From Aliiroseovarius sp. M344 (lineage in GTDB: Bacteria > Pseudomonadota > Alphaproteobacteria > Rhodobacterales > Rhodobacteraceae), in the NCBI RefSeq assembly GCF_025140835.1, contig NZ_CP081153.1:1054001-1118000 (forward strand): a stretch of 64,000 bases of DNA, read 5' to 3'. Shown here one piece after another: positions 15,403 to 25,043 of this stretch; within the stretch, counting starts at the first letter, position 1; each line of letters opens with the position of its first letter. A program made the translations under genes and the position numbers. The notes under the pieces were generated by a model. That model did no database searches and had not been told where the DNA came from. It was given only the letters and a program-made list of their open reading frames with translations.

Positions 15403-18353
15403 CCCAAGAAAACCGACTTGCTGGCGGGTTGATTGATCGGACAAAGGCGCTTGGCTTTACCTTCGATGGTAAAACCTATCAGGGTCATGCGGGCGACACG
15501 CTGGCGTCGGCTTTGCTGGCCAACGGTGTGCGCCTGATGGGCCGGTCGTTCAAATATCATCGCCCGCGCGGTGTGCTGACTGCGGGTAGTGAAGAACCCA
15601 ACGCACTGGTCGAGCTTCGCTCGGGCGGGAGGCAAGAGCCCAACACCCGTGCCACAGTGGCCGAGGTTTATGAGGGGCTTGTCGCAAACTCGCAAAACCG
15701 CTGGCCGTCGCTGGAACGCGACGTGATGGCGATCAATGATCGCTTCTCAAACTTCCTCACCGCCGGGTTCTACTACAAGACATTCATGTGGCCGAAAGCC
15801 TTTTGGGAAAAGCTGTATGAACCAATCATCCGCAAGGCCGCCGGGCTTGGCAGCCTGACCGGAGAAGACGACCCAGACACCTATGACAAGGGTTATCTGC
15901 ATTGCGATCTCTTGGTGATCGGGGCGGGGCCTGCGGGTCTGGCGGCCGCACTGACTGCTGGCCGGGCTGGCGCGCGGGTGATCCTGGCGGACGAAGATTT
16001 CCGTCTAGGGGGGCGTCTTTTGTCTGAAGCTGTGCCGTTAAATGACATCTCGGGGGTGGATTGGGTTGCGCAGGTGCAGGCCGAGCTTGGGTCGCTGCCC
16101 AATGTTCGCGTGATGCCGCGCACCACCGTTTTTGGGGCCTATGATCATGGCATTTATGGCGCGGTAGAACGCAACGCGGATCATCTGATCGCGCCCCAAC
16201 CGGGCAAACCGCGCCAGACGCTCTGGCGCATTTACTCAAAACGCGCGCTTATCGCGACAGGGGCCATTGAACGACCGATTGCATTTGAAAACAACGACCG
16301 CCCCGGCGTGATGTTGGCGGGTGCCACGCGCGCCTATGCCAATCGTTGGGCGGTGTCGCCCGCGCAATCAGTTGTCGTATTTGCCAACAACAACGATGCC
16401 CACCAGACCGCCCGCGACCTGATCGCGAAAGGGGTCGAGGTGCCTGCCGTCATCGATATCCGACCGGATGCGCCCCAGATTGAGGGCCCCGAGCTTTTGG
16501 CTGGGGCCGAGGTCGTCGATACAAAGGGGCGCTTAGGCCTGACCTCGGTCACTGTGCGGCTGGCAAACGGCCATACCAGAGAGATAGCTTGTGGCGCTCT
16601 GGCCATGTCGGGCGGCTGGAACCCCAATCTGGGCCTGACTTGCCACCAACGCGGCCGGCCAGTCTGGGACGATCGCATTCACGCCTTTGTGCCGGGGCAA
16701 GACTTGCCTGTCGGTCAGGCCGTGGCCGGGGCGGCAGCGGGCGACATGACCACTACCGCCGCTTTGACCGGCGGAGTGGCAAGCGCGGTCACCGCCCTTG
16801 CTGATCTTGGCATCAACGCGACGCCTATTGATTTGCCGAGAGCCGAGGATGGCCCGGTCACCATCACACCATTCTGGCATGTGTCCGGCGCGAAACGCGC
16901 TTGGCTCGACTTTCAGAATGATGTGACCGTGAAAGACGTCAAACTGGCGCATCAGGAGAACTTCACCTCGGTCGAGCACCTCAAGCGCTACACGACACTC
17001 GGCATGGCCACCGATCAGGGCAAGACCTCGAATGTGGGTGCGTTGGCGGCGATGGCAGAGCTGACCGGGAAGTCGATCCCCGAGACCGGCACCACCATTT
17101 TCCGCCCGCCCTACACGCCCGTTTCAATGGGCGCGCTAGCTGGACGTGCGGTGGGCAAAGAATTTCATCCCACACGCCTGACCCCCAGCCACAAATGGGC
17201 TGCGGAACAAGGGGCGGTTTTTGTCGAAGTCGGTAACTGGATGCGGGCGCAGTGGTTCCCGAAAGCAGGCGAGACCCATTGGCGGCAATCCGTCGACCGT
17301 GAAGTGCTGTCGACGCGCAGTTCTGTCGGTATTTGCGACGTAACAACGCTTGGCAAGATCGATGTGCAAGGTGCTGATGCAGCGGAATTTTTAAACAAGA
17401 TTTATGCCAATGGATTTGCAGCATTGGCCGTCGGCAAGGTCCGCTACGGCCTGATGCTGCGTGAAGATGGCGTCGCCTATGACGATGGCACAGCCGCCCG
17501 TCTGGCCGAGGACCATTTTATTGTCACCACCACCACGGCCAATGCCGTTTTGGTTTATCGCAATATGGAAATTGCCCGGCAGTGCCTGTGGCCCGATCTG
17601 GACGTGCAGCTTATTTCGACAACGGAAGCCTGGGCACAATATGCCGTTGCCGGACCAAACGCCCGCAAACTTTTGCAAAAGATCGTCGACCCTGAATTCG
17701 ACATCTCGAACGAGGCTTTCCCATTCATGGGATGTGGCGAAATCACCGTCTGTGGTGGCTGCCGCGCACGGCTCTTCCGGATCTCCTTTTCTGGTGAGCT
17801 GGCCTATGAAATCGCCGTTCCAACGCGGTATGGCGACGCGCTGATGCGCGAGATGATGGTCGCGGGCGAAGCGTTCGGCGTGACACCCTATGGTACCGAA
17901 GCGCTGGGCGTCATGCGGATCGAAAAGGGCCACGCGGCTGGCAACGAGTTGAACGGCACGACCACGGCGTTGAGCCTTGGGTTGGGGCGCATGGTTTCGA
18001 CCAAGAAGGATTGCATCGGCGGTGTGTTGAGCCGCCGTGACGGGATGAACCGAGAAGATGCGCTGAACCTTGTCGGTCTGCGCCCTGTGGATGCGACGCA
18101 ATCTGTGCCTGCAGGTGGGCATTTGATGGCCGCCTCTGGTCCCGTGGATGCGGCCCACGATCAAGGCTATGTCACGTCGGCCGCCTTTTCGCCAACGCTT
18201 CAAAGCCCTATTGGCCTTGGTTTTGTGAAGGGTGGGTTCGAACGAATGGGCGAGCAGCTTCGCCTCGTGAACCCGTTGGAAAACCAAGAGGTTCTGGTGG
18301 AAATCGTAAGCCCGCATTTTGTCGATCCAGACGGGGAGAAGCTCCGTGCATAA
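15399..18353 (+). CDS. soxA: Sarcosine oxidase subunit alpha
   Basis: A 984-residue subunit with an N-terminal ferredoxin-like domain (FTFDGKTYQGHAGDTLASALLANG, about 14-90), a dinucleotide-binding oxidoreductase domain beginning LLVIGAGPAGLAAALTAGRAG near residue 170, and a C-terminal GcvT-like domain (from about residue 600) that binds tetrahydrofolate and captures the methylene group as 5,10-methylene-THF. It binds NAD+ as a structural cofactor in known enzymes. The start overlaps soxD (ATGA), and soxG begins inside its last codons. Confidence 0.95.
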   Translation: MTQENRLAGGLIDRTKALGFTFDGKTYQGHAGDTLASALLANGVRLMGRSFKYHRPRGVLTAGSEEPNALVELRSGGRQEPNTRATVAEVYEGLVANSQNRWPSLERDVMAINDRFSNFLTAGFYYKTFMWPKAFWEKLYEPIIRKAAGLGSLTGEDDPDTYDKGYLHCDLLVIGAGPAGLAAALTAGRAGARVILADEDFRLGGRLLSEAVPLNDISGVDWVAQVQAELGSLPNVRVMPRTTVFGAYDHGIYGAVERNADHLIAPQPGKPRQTLWRIYSKRALIATGAIERPIAFENNDRPGVMLAGATRAYANRWAVSPAQSVVVFANNNDAHQTARDLIAKGVEVPAVIDIRPDAPQIEGPELLAGAEVVDTKGRLGLTSVTVRLANGHTREIACGALAMSGGWNPNLGLTCHQRGRPVWDDRIHAFVPGQDLPVGQAVAGAAAGDMTTTAALTGGVASAVTALADLGINATPIDLPRAEDGPVTITPFWHVSGAKRAWLDFQNDVTVKDVKLAHQENFTSVEHLKRYTTLGMATDQGKTSNVGALAAMAELTGKSIPETGTTIFRPPYTPVSMGALAGRAVGKEFHPTRLTPSHKWAAEQGAVFVEVGNWMRAQWFPKAGETHWRQSVDREVLSTRSSVGICDVTTLGKIDVQGADAAEFLNKIYANGFAALAVGKVRYGLMLREDGVAYDDGTAARLAEDHFIVTTTTANAVLVYRNMEIARQCLWPDLDVQLISTTEAWAQYAVAGPNARKLLQKIVDPEFDISNEAFPFMGCGEITVCGGCRARLFRISFSGELAYEIAVPTRYGDALMREMMVAGEAFGVTPYGTEALGVMRIEKGHAAGNELNGTTTALSLGLGRMVSTKKDCIGGVLSRRDGMNREDALNLVGLRPVDATQSVPAGGHLMAASGPVDAAHDQGYVTSAAFSPTLQSPIGLGFVKGGFERMGEQLRLVNPLENQEVLVEIVSPHFVDPDGEKLRA

Positions 18354-18912
18354 GTTGAAAGCTATAACACCGCTTGGCGCGAAGAACCCACGCGTCGACA
18401 CTGTCGGAGCGATAACAATCACAGAAGTTGTGGATCAAGCGCTGGCGTCGGTCGCCGCGCGACAGGGCCAAGAGAAGGCCCTGCGTCAGGCCCTTCAGAA
18501 ACACCATGATTTGACCTTGCCCGCTGTTGGGGCTTCGTCACGGGCTGGAGACCTTTCGGCCTTCTGGCTGGGGCCAGAACAGTGGATGCTGAGCGCCCCA
18601 TATGACAGCCACGAACTGCTGGCGGCAGAGCTGAAGCTGACTGTCGGAACGAGCGCCTCGGTTGTTGAGCAAACCGACGGCTGGTGTTGCTTTGATGTAT
18701 CTGGGGCGACTGTGTGTGACATGCTCGAGCGACTGTGTGCCGTGCCCGTCCGCACGATGGACAAGGGCGCAGTGGTCCGCTCAATCATCGAACATAGTGG
18801 TGCGTACGTTTGGTGCCTGAGGCCTGGGGAGAGGTTTGCGCTGATGTCGCCCCGATCCTCAGCAGCGTCGTTGCATCACGGTCTACAGACCGCGGCAACG
18901 TCGATCGCGTGA
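18346..18912 (+). CDS. soxG: Sarcosine oxidase subunit gamma
   Basis: A 188-residue subunit with a GcvT-related fold. The motif LSAFWLGPEQWMLSAP and the C-terminal SGAYVWCLRPGERFALM are visible. The start is a GTG at 18346 overlapping the end of soxA by 8 bp, with GGGGAGAAG just upstream inside soxA. In-frame ATG codons further upstream would extend deep into soxA and are less likely. It completes the soxBDAG set and is convergent with the GlxA-type regulator (12 bp between stops). Confidence 0.88.
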   Translation: MHKLKAITPLGAKNPRVDTVGAITITEVVDQALASVAARQGQEKALRQALQKHHDLTLPAVGASSRAGDLSAFWLGPEQWMLSAPYDSHELLAAELKLTVGTSASVVEQTDGWCCFDVSGATVCDMLERLCAVPVRTMDKGAVVRSIIEHSGAYVWCLRPGERFALMSPRSSAASLHHGLQTAATSIA

Positions 18913-18924
18913 CGTTATCGCGCC

Positions 18925-19941
18925 TTAACTAGCAGGCAAACAATCGCCATCCGAGACCCGCAACGAGTTCTTTTTCCGCCGATCCGTGATCGGCGTGATC
19001 CCGTGGCTTTCGCGATAATGCCGCAGGAAGGTTCCCGGTGCCGAGTATCCGACCATATAGGCAATGTCGGTGACAGGTTCGTTTGTATAAAGCACCAGCT
19101 GACGTGCCTGTTTCATCCGCACCGCCCGGTAGTATTTCAACGGGCTTTGCCCTGTGGCTTCTTTGAAGCTGCGTTCAAGACTGCGCGTCGACAGCCCCAA
19201 CGCGCGCGCGACTTCACTGATCTGCAGCGGGTTGTCGATATGTTCGGAAAACAATTCAATCGCATTAGCAACCTGTTTCGGTAGCATGTCTTCGCTTCGT
19301 TCGCTGCGGACAGCGGGCGTTTTTTGCGAAACTGCCGCGCTGCGGATAAGCGGGTGCTGAAACCAGCACGCCACTTCGGCCATGATATCTCCGCCCAGAC
19401 TGACGCCAATCAAGTTCAGCATATAGTCGAACACAGCGGTGGCTCCAGAAACTGACTTGATGCGGGGGGCGTCGCAAATCACCGTGTTTTCGACTGGAAT
19501 ATCGGGAAACTCGGCCTGGAATGCCGCCGAATAGCACCAGTGGACGGACATGGCATCGCCTTGAGTCAATCCAGTGCGGGCCAATGGAAAAACGCCGCCA
19601 CTGAAAGCGCCCAACACACCGCCTGCACGGATGTGGCGTTGTAATGCTGCCCCTGCGCGCGAGGAGTTTTCGAACCGTCCGTCCGGGCTTGATACAAAAA
19701 ACAGGTAGTCCAGCCCTTCAATTTCAGACAGCGCTTTGTCCGGGGCGAACAAAACCGTTGCGGATGATACGACCGGCGCCTTCTGCTCTGCCACGACCTG
19801 CCATTCGAAAACAGTCTTTCCCGAGATTTCATTAGCGGCGCGCAATGGTTCGATACACGACGTCAGGCAGGCCATTGGAAACCCGGGAAAGACCAGGATG
19901 CCCAGACGGATTGGCTTTGTCGGTGCGTTGGTATCAGTCAT
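18925..19941 (-). CDS. GlxA-family transcriptional regulator (DJ-1/PfpI-like plus AraC HTH)
   Basis: A 338-residue regulator. The N-terminal half (10-190) has the amidotransferase-like fold opening with IRLGILVFPGFPMACLTSCIEPLRAAN; the C-terminal 100 residues carry two helix-turn-helix motifs, ISEVARALGLSTRSLERSFKE and DIAYMVGYSAPGTFLRHY. Relatives (GbdR, CdhR, SouR) activate glycine betaine, carnitine, dimethylglycine or sarcosine catabolism, which suits the soxBDAG genes beside it. It overlaps the upstream LysR gene by 4 bp, so both come from one transcript. Its effector is inferred, not shown. Confidence 0.9.
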   Translation of the reverse strand: MTDTNAPTKPIRLGILVFPGFPMACLTSCIEPLRAANEISGKTVFEWQVVAEQKAPVVSSATVLFAPDKALSEIEGLDYLFFVSSPDGRFENSSRAGAALQRHIRAGGVLGAFSGGVFPLARTGLTQGDAMSVHWCYSAAFQAEFPDIPVENTVICDAPRIKSVSGATAVFDYMLNLIGVSLGGDIMAEVACWFQHPLIRSAAVSQKTPAVRSERSEDMLPKQVANAIELFSEHIDNPLQISEVARALGLSTRSLERSFKEATGQSPLKYYRAVRMKQARQLVLYTNEPVTDIAYMVGYSAPGTFLRHYRESHGITPITDRRKKNSLRVSDGDCLPAS

Positions 19942-20834
19942 GCCGGAAATCGTTCTGTGAGATGTGCGGCGGTTTCGCTGATGCGCCGCTCTAGCAGCCG
20001 CGCTGCCGGGGATTGGGCTGAATCCGCTTTGCGCAGCAGATGGATTTTTCGCCGGATCGTGTCATCAGCGAGCGGTCGGAAGATCAGGTCGTTTGGCTGC
20101 AGCGCCAATGACGCCATTTCAGGCAGGATCGTGATCCCGATATTCGCCCTCACCATCGCAATGATCGACGTCAGGTTATGCGCCGTCAGCATGGCGTTTT
20201 CGTGCAACTTCCTCGATTCCGGCACGGTGATACCGGCGGACAAGCTATTGGCGATCACTCTTTCATCTGCAAGCTCGCTCCAGACAACCGGCCCACGTGT
20301 CTGAGCAATCTTGTGATCGGGCGACGCCACGACGCCGAAACGGTCGGACATCAGAAACTGGCTGTGCAGGCCCACCGCATGTTCGCCAAGGGTCGCGATG
20401 CCAATATCGATCCTGCCACGCGAGAGTTCGTGCAGGATCGAAGTTGAATCCATGTCCCGCAGTTCAATATCGACATGTTCGAACTCTTCAATGAAACGCG
20501 AGAAAACATCCGGTATTACGGTGCCCGCAACAGATGGGACAACCGCGATACTGACGCGGCCATGTGTGGCTTTCGCAAACCCCTCAATCGCTTTGACCGT
20601 GTTGTCGAACTGCTGCAATTCCCGCTCGGCTTGCTCAAGGACGAAAGTGCCAAGCGCGGTCAGACGGTTTTTCCGATCTGTTTCAAACAAAGGTTCGCCA
20701 AGGTGAGTTTCCAGCTGTTTGAGCATCATCGAAACGGCCGAGGGTGTGCGCCCCAGACTTCGCGCGCCATCGCTGAGGTTTCCGCTTCGCGCGACGACGG
20801 CGAAGCCCCGAAGCATCTCGATCTTTAATGCCAC
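19938..20834 (-). CDS. LysR family transcriptional regulator
   Basis: A 298-residue LysR protein with an N-terminal winged helix (MLRGFAVVARSGNLSDGARSLGRTPSAVSMMLKQLETHLGEPLF region) and a periplasmic-binding-protein-like effector domain from about residue 90. I place the start at GTG 20834 (VALKIEMLRG); an ATG at 20816 would lose part of the first helix. It is divergent from the aldehyde dehydrogenase operon with a 101-bp spacer, the classical layout for a LysR activator, and is upstream of the GlxA-type gene in the same transcript. Confidence 0.9.
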   Translation of the reverse strand: MALKIEMLRGFAVVARSGNLSDGARSLGRTPSAVSMMLKQLETHLGEPLFETDRKNRLTALGTFVLEQAERELQQFDNTVKAIEGFAKATHGRVSIAVVPSVAGTVIPDVFSRFIEEFEHVDIELRDMDSTSILHELSRGRIDIGIATLGEHAVGLHSQFLMSDRFGVVASPDHKIAQTRGPVVWSELADERVIANSLSAGITVPESRKLHENAMLTAHNLTSIIAMVRANIGITILPEMASLALQPNDLIFRPLADDTIRRKIHLLRKADSAQSPAARLLERRISETAAHLTERFPA

Positions 20835-20839
20835 TTCAA

Positions 20840-20879
20840 TTTTCCTGAATTGCCATTCAATAATTTTAGTTTGCCTGAA
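20840..20879. promoter_or_regulatory. Direct repeat in the LysR/aldehyde dehydrogenase divergent spacer
   Basis: TTTTCCTGAA at 20840-20849 and TTTGCCTGAA at 20870-20879 are 30 bp apart, close to three helical turns, in the only spacer between the divergent LysR gene and the catabolic operon. They are candidate LysR contacts. Confidence 0.35.
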
Positions 20880-20935
20880 GTCGTTGCGCGAGTCCATACT
20901 TGGCAAAACTGACAAATGCGTAGGACGACACATTT

Positions 20936-22384
20936 ATGACCGATATCCAGAAAAACCTGATCGCAGGCGAATGGCAAGCTGGCGAAGGTGAGATCGAAAA
21001 CCGAAACCCATCGGATCTGAGCGATCTTGTCGGCATGTTTGCGCAGGCCAGCAGCGACCAGCTTGAGGCGACTTTGGATCAGGCCCGTGTCGCCCAACGC
21101 GAATGGGCCGCATATGGCATGGAGCGCAAACAGGCGGTTCTGAACGCAATCGGCAACGAGCTGATGTCGCGGGCCGAAGAGCTTGGAGCACTTCTGAGCC
21201 GGGAAGAGGGGAAGCCGAAGGCGGAAGGCAAGGGCGAGGTTTATCGCGCGGGTCAGTTCTTCACCTATTACGCCGCAGAATGTCTGCGCCAACTGGGTGA
21301 AAACGCGGATTCGGTGCGCGATGGCGTTGAGATCGACGTGCGCCGCGAACCGGTGGGAACCGTGGCGATCATCAGCCCCTGGAACTTCCCGACGGCAACG
21401 GCCTCGTGGAAAATCGCACCAGCGCTATGCTATGGCAATGCAGTTATCTGGAAACCCGCCAATGCGACGCCCGCTTCGGCCGTTGCGCTAGCCGAGATCA
21501 TCAACCGGCAGGATATTCCCAAAGGCCTGTTCTCGTTGGTGATGGGGGCAGGGCGCGCAGTTGGGCAGCGCATTGTGGAAAGCCCGAAGGTGAACGCAAT
21601 TTCCTTCACGGGCTCGGTGCCGGTGGGCAAAGGCATCGCATCGGCGGCTATCCAGAACCTGACCAAAGTCCAGATGGAGATGGGATCGAAAAACGCGCTG
21701 GCCGTGATGGACGATGCCGATCTGGATCTGGCTGTGACACTGGCGCTGGGCGGCGCTTTTGGTGGCACCGGTCAGAAATGCACCGCGTCATCGCGCCTGG
21801 TGGTGCATGCAACCATTCACGATGCCTTCGTCGACAAGCTGGTGGCGGGCGCTAAGGCGATGAAAGTCGGTCATGCGCTGGAAGAGGGCACCCAGATGGG
21901 GCCGGTTGTCAGCGAACAGCAATTGAAAGAAAACCTCGCTTACGTCGATCTGGGCAAAACCGAAGGCGCAGAACTGGCCTGTGGCGGGGCGCGGCTTGAG
22001 ATGCCGCATGACGGTTTCTACATGTCGCCGGGCGTGTTCCTGAACACCACCAACAGCATGCGCATTAACCGCGAAGAGATGTTCGCGCCGCTGACCAGCG
22101 TGATCAAAGTTGGCAGCTATGACGAAGCGTTGGCCACAGTGAATGACACCAATTTCGGCCTGACCTCGGGCATTGTGACGAAGTCGCTGGCACGTGCCAC
22201 CCATTTCCGCCGCAACGCGCGGACAGGTGTCGTGACCGTCAACCTGCCGACAGCAGGCACCGATTACCACGTACCGTTCGGGGGGCGTGGCGACAGCTCT
22301 TATGGCCCGCGTGAACAGGGCAGGGCAGCCGCCGAGTTCTATACCACTGTCAAAACCGCGTATATCAGCGCAGGCCCCGTCTGA
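20936..22384 (+). CDS. NAD(P)-dependent aldehyde dehydrogenase, 2-oxoglutarate-semialdehyde-dehydrogenase-like
   Basis: A 482-residue ALDH. ISPWNFPTATASWKIAPAL (cofactor site), FTGSVPVGKGIA, catalytic Glu248 in MEMGSKNA and nucleophile Cys282 in GTGQKCTASSR are all present. The C-terminal SYGPREQGRAAAEFYTTVKTAY resembles the 2,5-dioxovalerate (2-oxoglutarate semialdehyde) dehydrogenases, suggesting a C5 oxo-acid aldehyde as substrate and 2-oxoglutarate as product. That assignment is by resemblance only. Its TGA overlaps the ATG of the next gene by one base; it is the first gene of a six-gene operon. Confidence 0.85.
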   Translation: MTDIQKNLIAGEWQAGEGEIENRNPSDLSDLVGMFAQASSDQLEATLDQARVAQREWAAYGMERKQAVLNAIGNELMSRAEELGALLSREEGKPKAEGKGEVYRAGQFFTYYAAECLRQLGENADSVRDGVEIDVRREPVGTVAIISPWNFPTATASWKIAPALCYGNAVIWKPANATPASAVALAEIINRQDIPKGLFSLVMGAGRAVGQRIVESPKVNAISFTGSVPVGKGIASAAIQNLTKVQMEMGSKNALAVMDDADLDLAVTLALGGAFGGTGQKCTASSRLVVHATIHDAFVDKLVAGAKAMKVGHALEEGTQMGPVVSEQQLKENLAYVDLGKTEGAELACGGARLEMPHDGFYMSPGVFLNTTNSMRINREEMFAPLTSVIKVGSYDEALATVNDTNFGLTSGIVTKSLARATHFRRNARTGVVTVNLPTAGTDYHVPFGGRGDSSYGPREQGRAAAEFYTTVKTAYISAGPV

Positions 22385-23361
22385 TGCGCATAGACGGCCT
22401 GCAATATGCCAATTGGTCGGAGAAGATTTTCCGCCAGCTTCGCGAAGGCGGCGTGGACGCGATCCACGTCACCATCTCGTACCACGAGAATTTCCGCGAA
22501 ACGGTTCTGAATTTTGAAAAGTGGAACCGTTGGTTTGAGCAATATCCCGATCTGATCATGAAAGGGCAGTGGGCCAGCGATATTGATGTCGCCCGCGAAA
22601 CCGGCCGCACCGCCGTGTTCTTCGGCTTTCAGAACCCCAGCCCGATTGAGGACGACATTGGATTGGTCGAAATCGTGCACACACTGGGTGCGCGTTTCAT
22701 GCAGCTCACCTATAACAACCAGTCGCTTCTGGCGACCGGCTGTTATGAAGCCGAAGACACCGGCATCACCCGTATGGGCAAGCAGGTGATCAAGGAAATG
22801 AACCGCGTTGGTCTTGTGGTGGACATGAGCCATTCCGCTGATCGGTCCACCGTTGAGGCCGCTGAACTGTCCGAGCGTCCCATCGCCATCACTCACGCGA
22901 ACCCGCATGATTGGTCGCCTGCGCTGCGCAACAAGCGCGACGCGGTGATTCGTGCGGTGACCGAACACGGTGGGATGCTCGGCTTTTCGGTCTATCCGCA
23001 TCACCTGAAGGGCAAGTCGGACTGCACGCTGGAAAGCTTCTGCGAGATGATCGCGCGGACGGCGGACACCTATGGGGTCGAGCATTTGGGGATTGGCACG
23101 GACCTGTGCCAAGATCAGCCCGACAGCATCGTGGAATGGATGCGCGTAGGCCGTTGGACCAAGGAAATCGACTATGGTGAAGGATCGGCCACCAACGCTG
23201 GCTTTCCGCCCATGCCGCAGTGGTTCAAAGACAATCGCGACTTTGGCAATATCGAGGCCGGGTTGCGCGCGACGGGTATGAATGCGGACGAAGTTGCGGG
23301 CGTAATGGGTGGAAACTGGTATCGGTTCTTCAGCGAAAATTTCGGGCCTCGGAGTAAATGA
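22384..23361 (+). CDS. Peptidase family M19 (renal dipeptidase-like) protein with degenerate metal site
   Basis: A 325-residue TIM-barrel amidohydrolase of the membrane dipeptidase family. MSH (His150), ITHANPH (His171) and LGIGTDLCQD (Asp240) match the family's metal ligands. The N-terminal His-x-Asp pair is missing (the segment reads IDGLQYANW), and the bridging Glu in the family's E-G-G turn is Gln83 (FGFQNPSP). A normal binuclear zinc site is therefore unlikely; one metal or altered chemistry is expected. It may open an amide or lactam in the operon's pathway. Coupled to both neighbours by one- and four-base overlaps. Confidence 0.8.
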   Translation: MRIDGLQYANWSEKIFRQLREGGVDAIHVTISYHENFRETVLNFEKWNRWFEQYPDLIMKGQWASDIDVARETGRTAVFFGFQNPSPIEDDIGLVEIVHTLGARFMQLTYNNQSLLATGCYEAEDTGITRMGKQVIKEMNRVGLVVDMSHSADRSTVEAAELSERPIAITHANPHDWSPALRNKRDAVIRAVTEHGGMLGFSVYPHHLKGKSDCTLESFCEMIARTADTYGVEHLGIGTDLCQDQPDSIVEWMRVGRWTKEIDYGEGSATNAGFPPMPQWFKDNRDFGNIEAGLRATGMNADEVAGVMGGNWYRFFSENFGPRSK

Positions 23362-25043
23362 CCAAGATCGACACTCATATCGCGCGACGTGACCCAGCAC
23401 TTGTAATGCGGCTGAAACGCCTTGGGTCGTTGCATCAGTGCCGCCTGAGCTTCATGCGCGTTTTGACGCGGCGTTTGGCGCGGGAAAACTGGACCTTCAC
23501 GCGACCTGTCTTCGATATTGATGATCATGGTGTGGGCCATGCGGTGTATTCCGCCACAGGGCCGGATCGAGTGTATTCTCTTGTGGCTTTCGCGCATGAT
23601 CTGCCCCCGGAACTGCGGTCGGATCGCGTGATCGCAACCGCATGGGATGCGACGTTCACGCTGTTCGACGGCGTGCCGAGCGCCGCTGACATTCAGCGAT
23701 TGTCAAAAAACGTGCCATTGCAGGAAGCAGGCCGTGTCAGCGAAAAAGAAATATCGGTATCGCGCGCCAATCGGTCCGTGCGCCTGTGGGCGCATTTTGT
23801 CGATGCACTGGCATCCGGTCAGCAACCCGATCAGGCCAAAATTGATGCTGTCGGGTACTTGATGCGCACCACTGCGGTCTATGGGTCCGGCAAACTCGGG
23901 GCCACAGACCGGGAGGGCATCGCACAGCGCGACGAAATGTTGGTTCCATTTCAGGCCGAGATGCTCTCCGTCTTTCTGACCCGTTGGTTTGTACGCGATC
24001 TGGTTCAGCACATGGCAGACGCTAAAGGTGGCGACGGAACCGCACAGCTTGACCCCGTGATCGCGCGTCAACTTGGGATCGGCAATTCAACTGGCCTGGG
24101 CATGGCGCCGTTCATCGTCAATCACCCCGTTCTTTTTAACAACTGGATCATGGCCCGCGAAGAAGCAATCGCACGCGTGTGCTCGCAGAAATCCGCAACA
24201 GAGGCTGAGCGCAAGGTATTTAAAGGCATTCTGCGCAGAAGTGCCGCGTCTGTTAACCGCTGGCATTCCGAACACCCGATCCAGATCGAAAAGCTGAAAG
24301 GGTTGAAGTCGGACCTTCAAGCGCTTGAAGCCCATCTTGATGGGGACGTGCTGAGCGGTGATTTCCCGTGGGGTCGACTGCTAAGTTGGTCCATGGAAAA
24401 TCTGAGCGAAGAGGGGCAGGAACTCGTCGCTTCTCTTGTGTTGGAGCCCTACGCCGATCTTGTCGACGGGTTGGCGACTTGCATGGCGGACAGCAATACC
24501 GGAGCCTTCGCAATCAATGGCGCGATGTCCGTCGCTCAACACCGGGCGTTGATCGAAACCTGCTTCGGCTGGGCCTTCGACGTCGACTGGAGCGCGAAGG
24601 AAAACTGCGCTCGGGCGTGGTATGTCTCGGAAGAGAAGCTTGAGCCTCGTCTTGGCGAACGGTTTGATGAGCCGATTGAAGATTACGAGCAGCCGCTTGC
24701 CCCGGCCCGGGATGCGGTGGCTGCATATGAAGCCCTTGCGAGTTTTGACGATGACCAGCCCATCGCAGAGTTCCTTTTGCAGCACCCCGAACACCGTCAC
24801 ACGATCCGCCGTGCTCAGATCAGTCGCATTGCGCCATATGGCGAAATTCATGACAACACCATAGGTGCATCGGTTCTTCCCATCGACATGCTGCGCGCGA
24901 AGCTTTCGTTTTTTGGCGCGACGCATTTTGATCCGCGGTCCGACCGTTGGGTGCGGATCTGCATGTATGCGGGGGCACCTTATCCTGAGGATCTGACGGT
25001 CGATAATGCCGACCTTTGGGTTTATCCGGAGGCAGAGCAATGA
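23358..25043 (+). CDS. Unassigned 561-residue protein of the catabolic operon
   Basis: I do not recognise a family. The protein is soluble-looking: no signal peptide and no membrane segment. Segments that look constrained are RLGSLHQCRLSFMRVLTRRL near residue 20, AWDATFTLFDG near 95, GNSTGLGMAPFIVNHPVLFNNWI near 240, the Trp-rich FGWAFDVDWSAKENCARAWY near 405 and PYGEIHDNTIGASVLPIDML near 495. It is rich in His and Trp and could be an enzyme. It overlaps the M19 gene before it and the DUF3726-like gene after it by four bases each, so it is made in step with them. Codon use is like the neighbours. Confidence 0.8.
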   Translation: MTKIDTHIARRDPALVMRLKRLGSLHQCRLSFMRVLTRRLARENWTFTRPVFDIDDHGVGHAVYSATGPDRVYSLVAFAHDLPPELRSDRVIATAWDATFTLFDGVPSAADIQRLSKNVPLQEAGRVSEKEISVSRANRSVRLWAHFVDALASGQQPDQAKIDAVGYLMRTTAVYGSGKLGATDREGIAQRDEMLVPFQAEMLSVFLTRWFVRDLVQHMADAKGGDGTAQLDPVIARQLGIGNSTGLGMAPFIVNHPVLFNNWIMAREEAIARVCSQKSATEAERKVFKGILRRSAASVNRWHSEHPIQIEKLKGLKSDLQALEAHLDGDVLSGDFPWGRLLSWSMENLSEEGQELVASLVLEPYADLVDGLATCMADSNTGAFAINGAMSVAQHRALIETCFGWAFDVDWSAKENCARAWYVSEEKLEPRLGERFDEPIEDYEQPLAPARDAVAAYEALASFDDDQPIAEFLLQHPEHRHTIRRAQISRIAPYGEIHDNTIGASVLPIDMLRAKLSFFGATHFDPRSDRWVRICMYAGAPYPEDLTVDNADLWVYPEAEQ

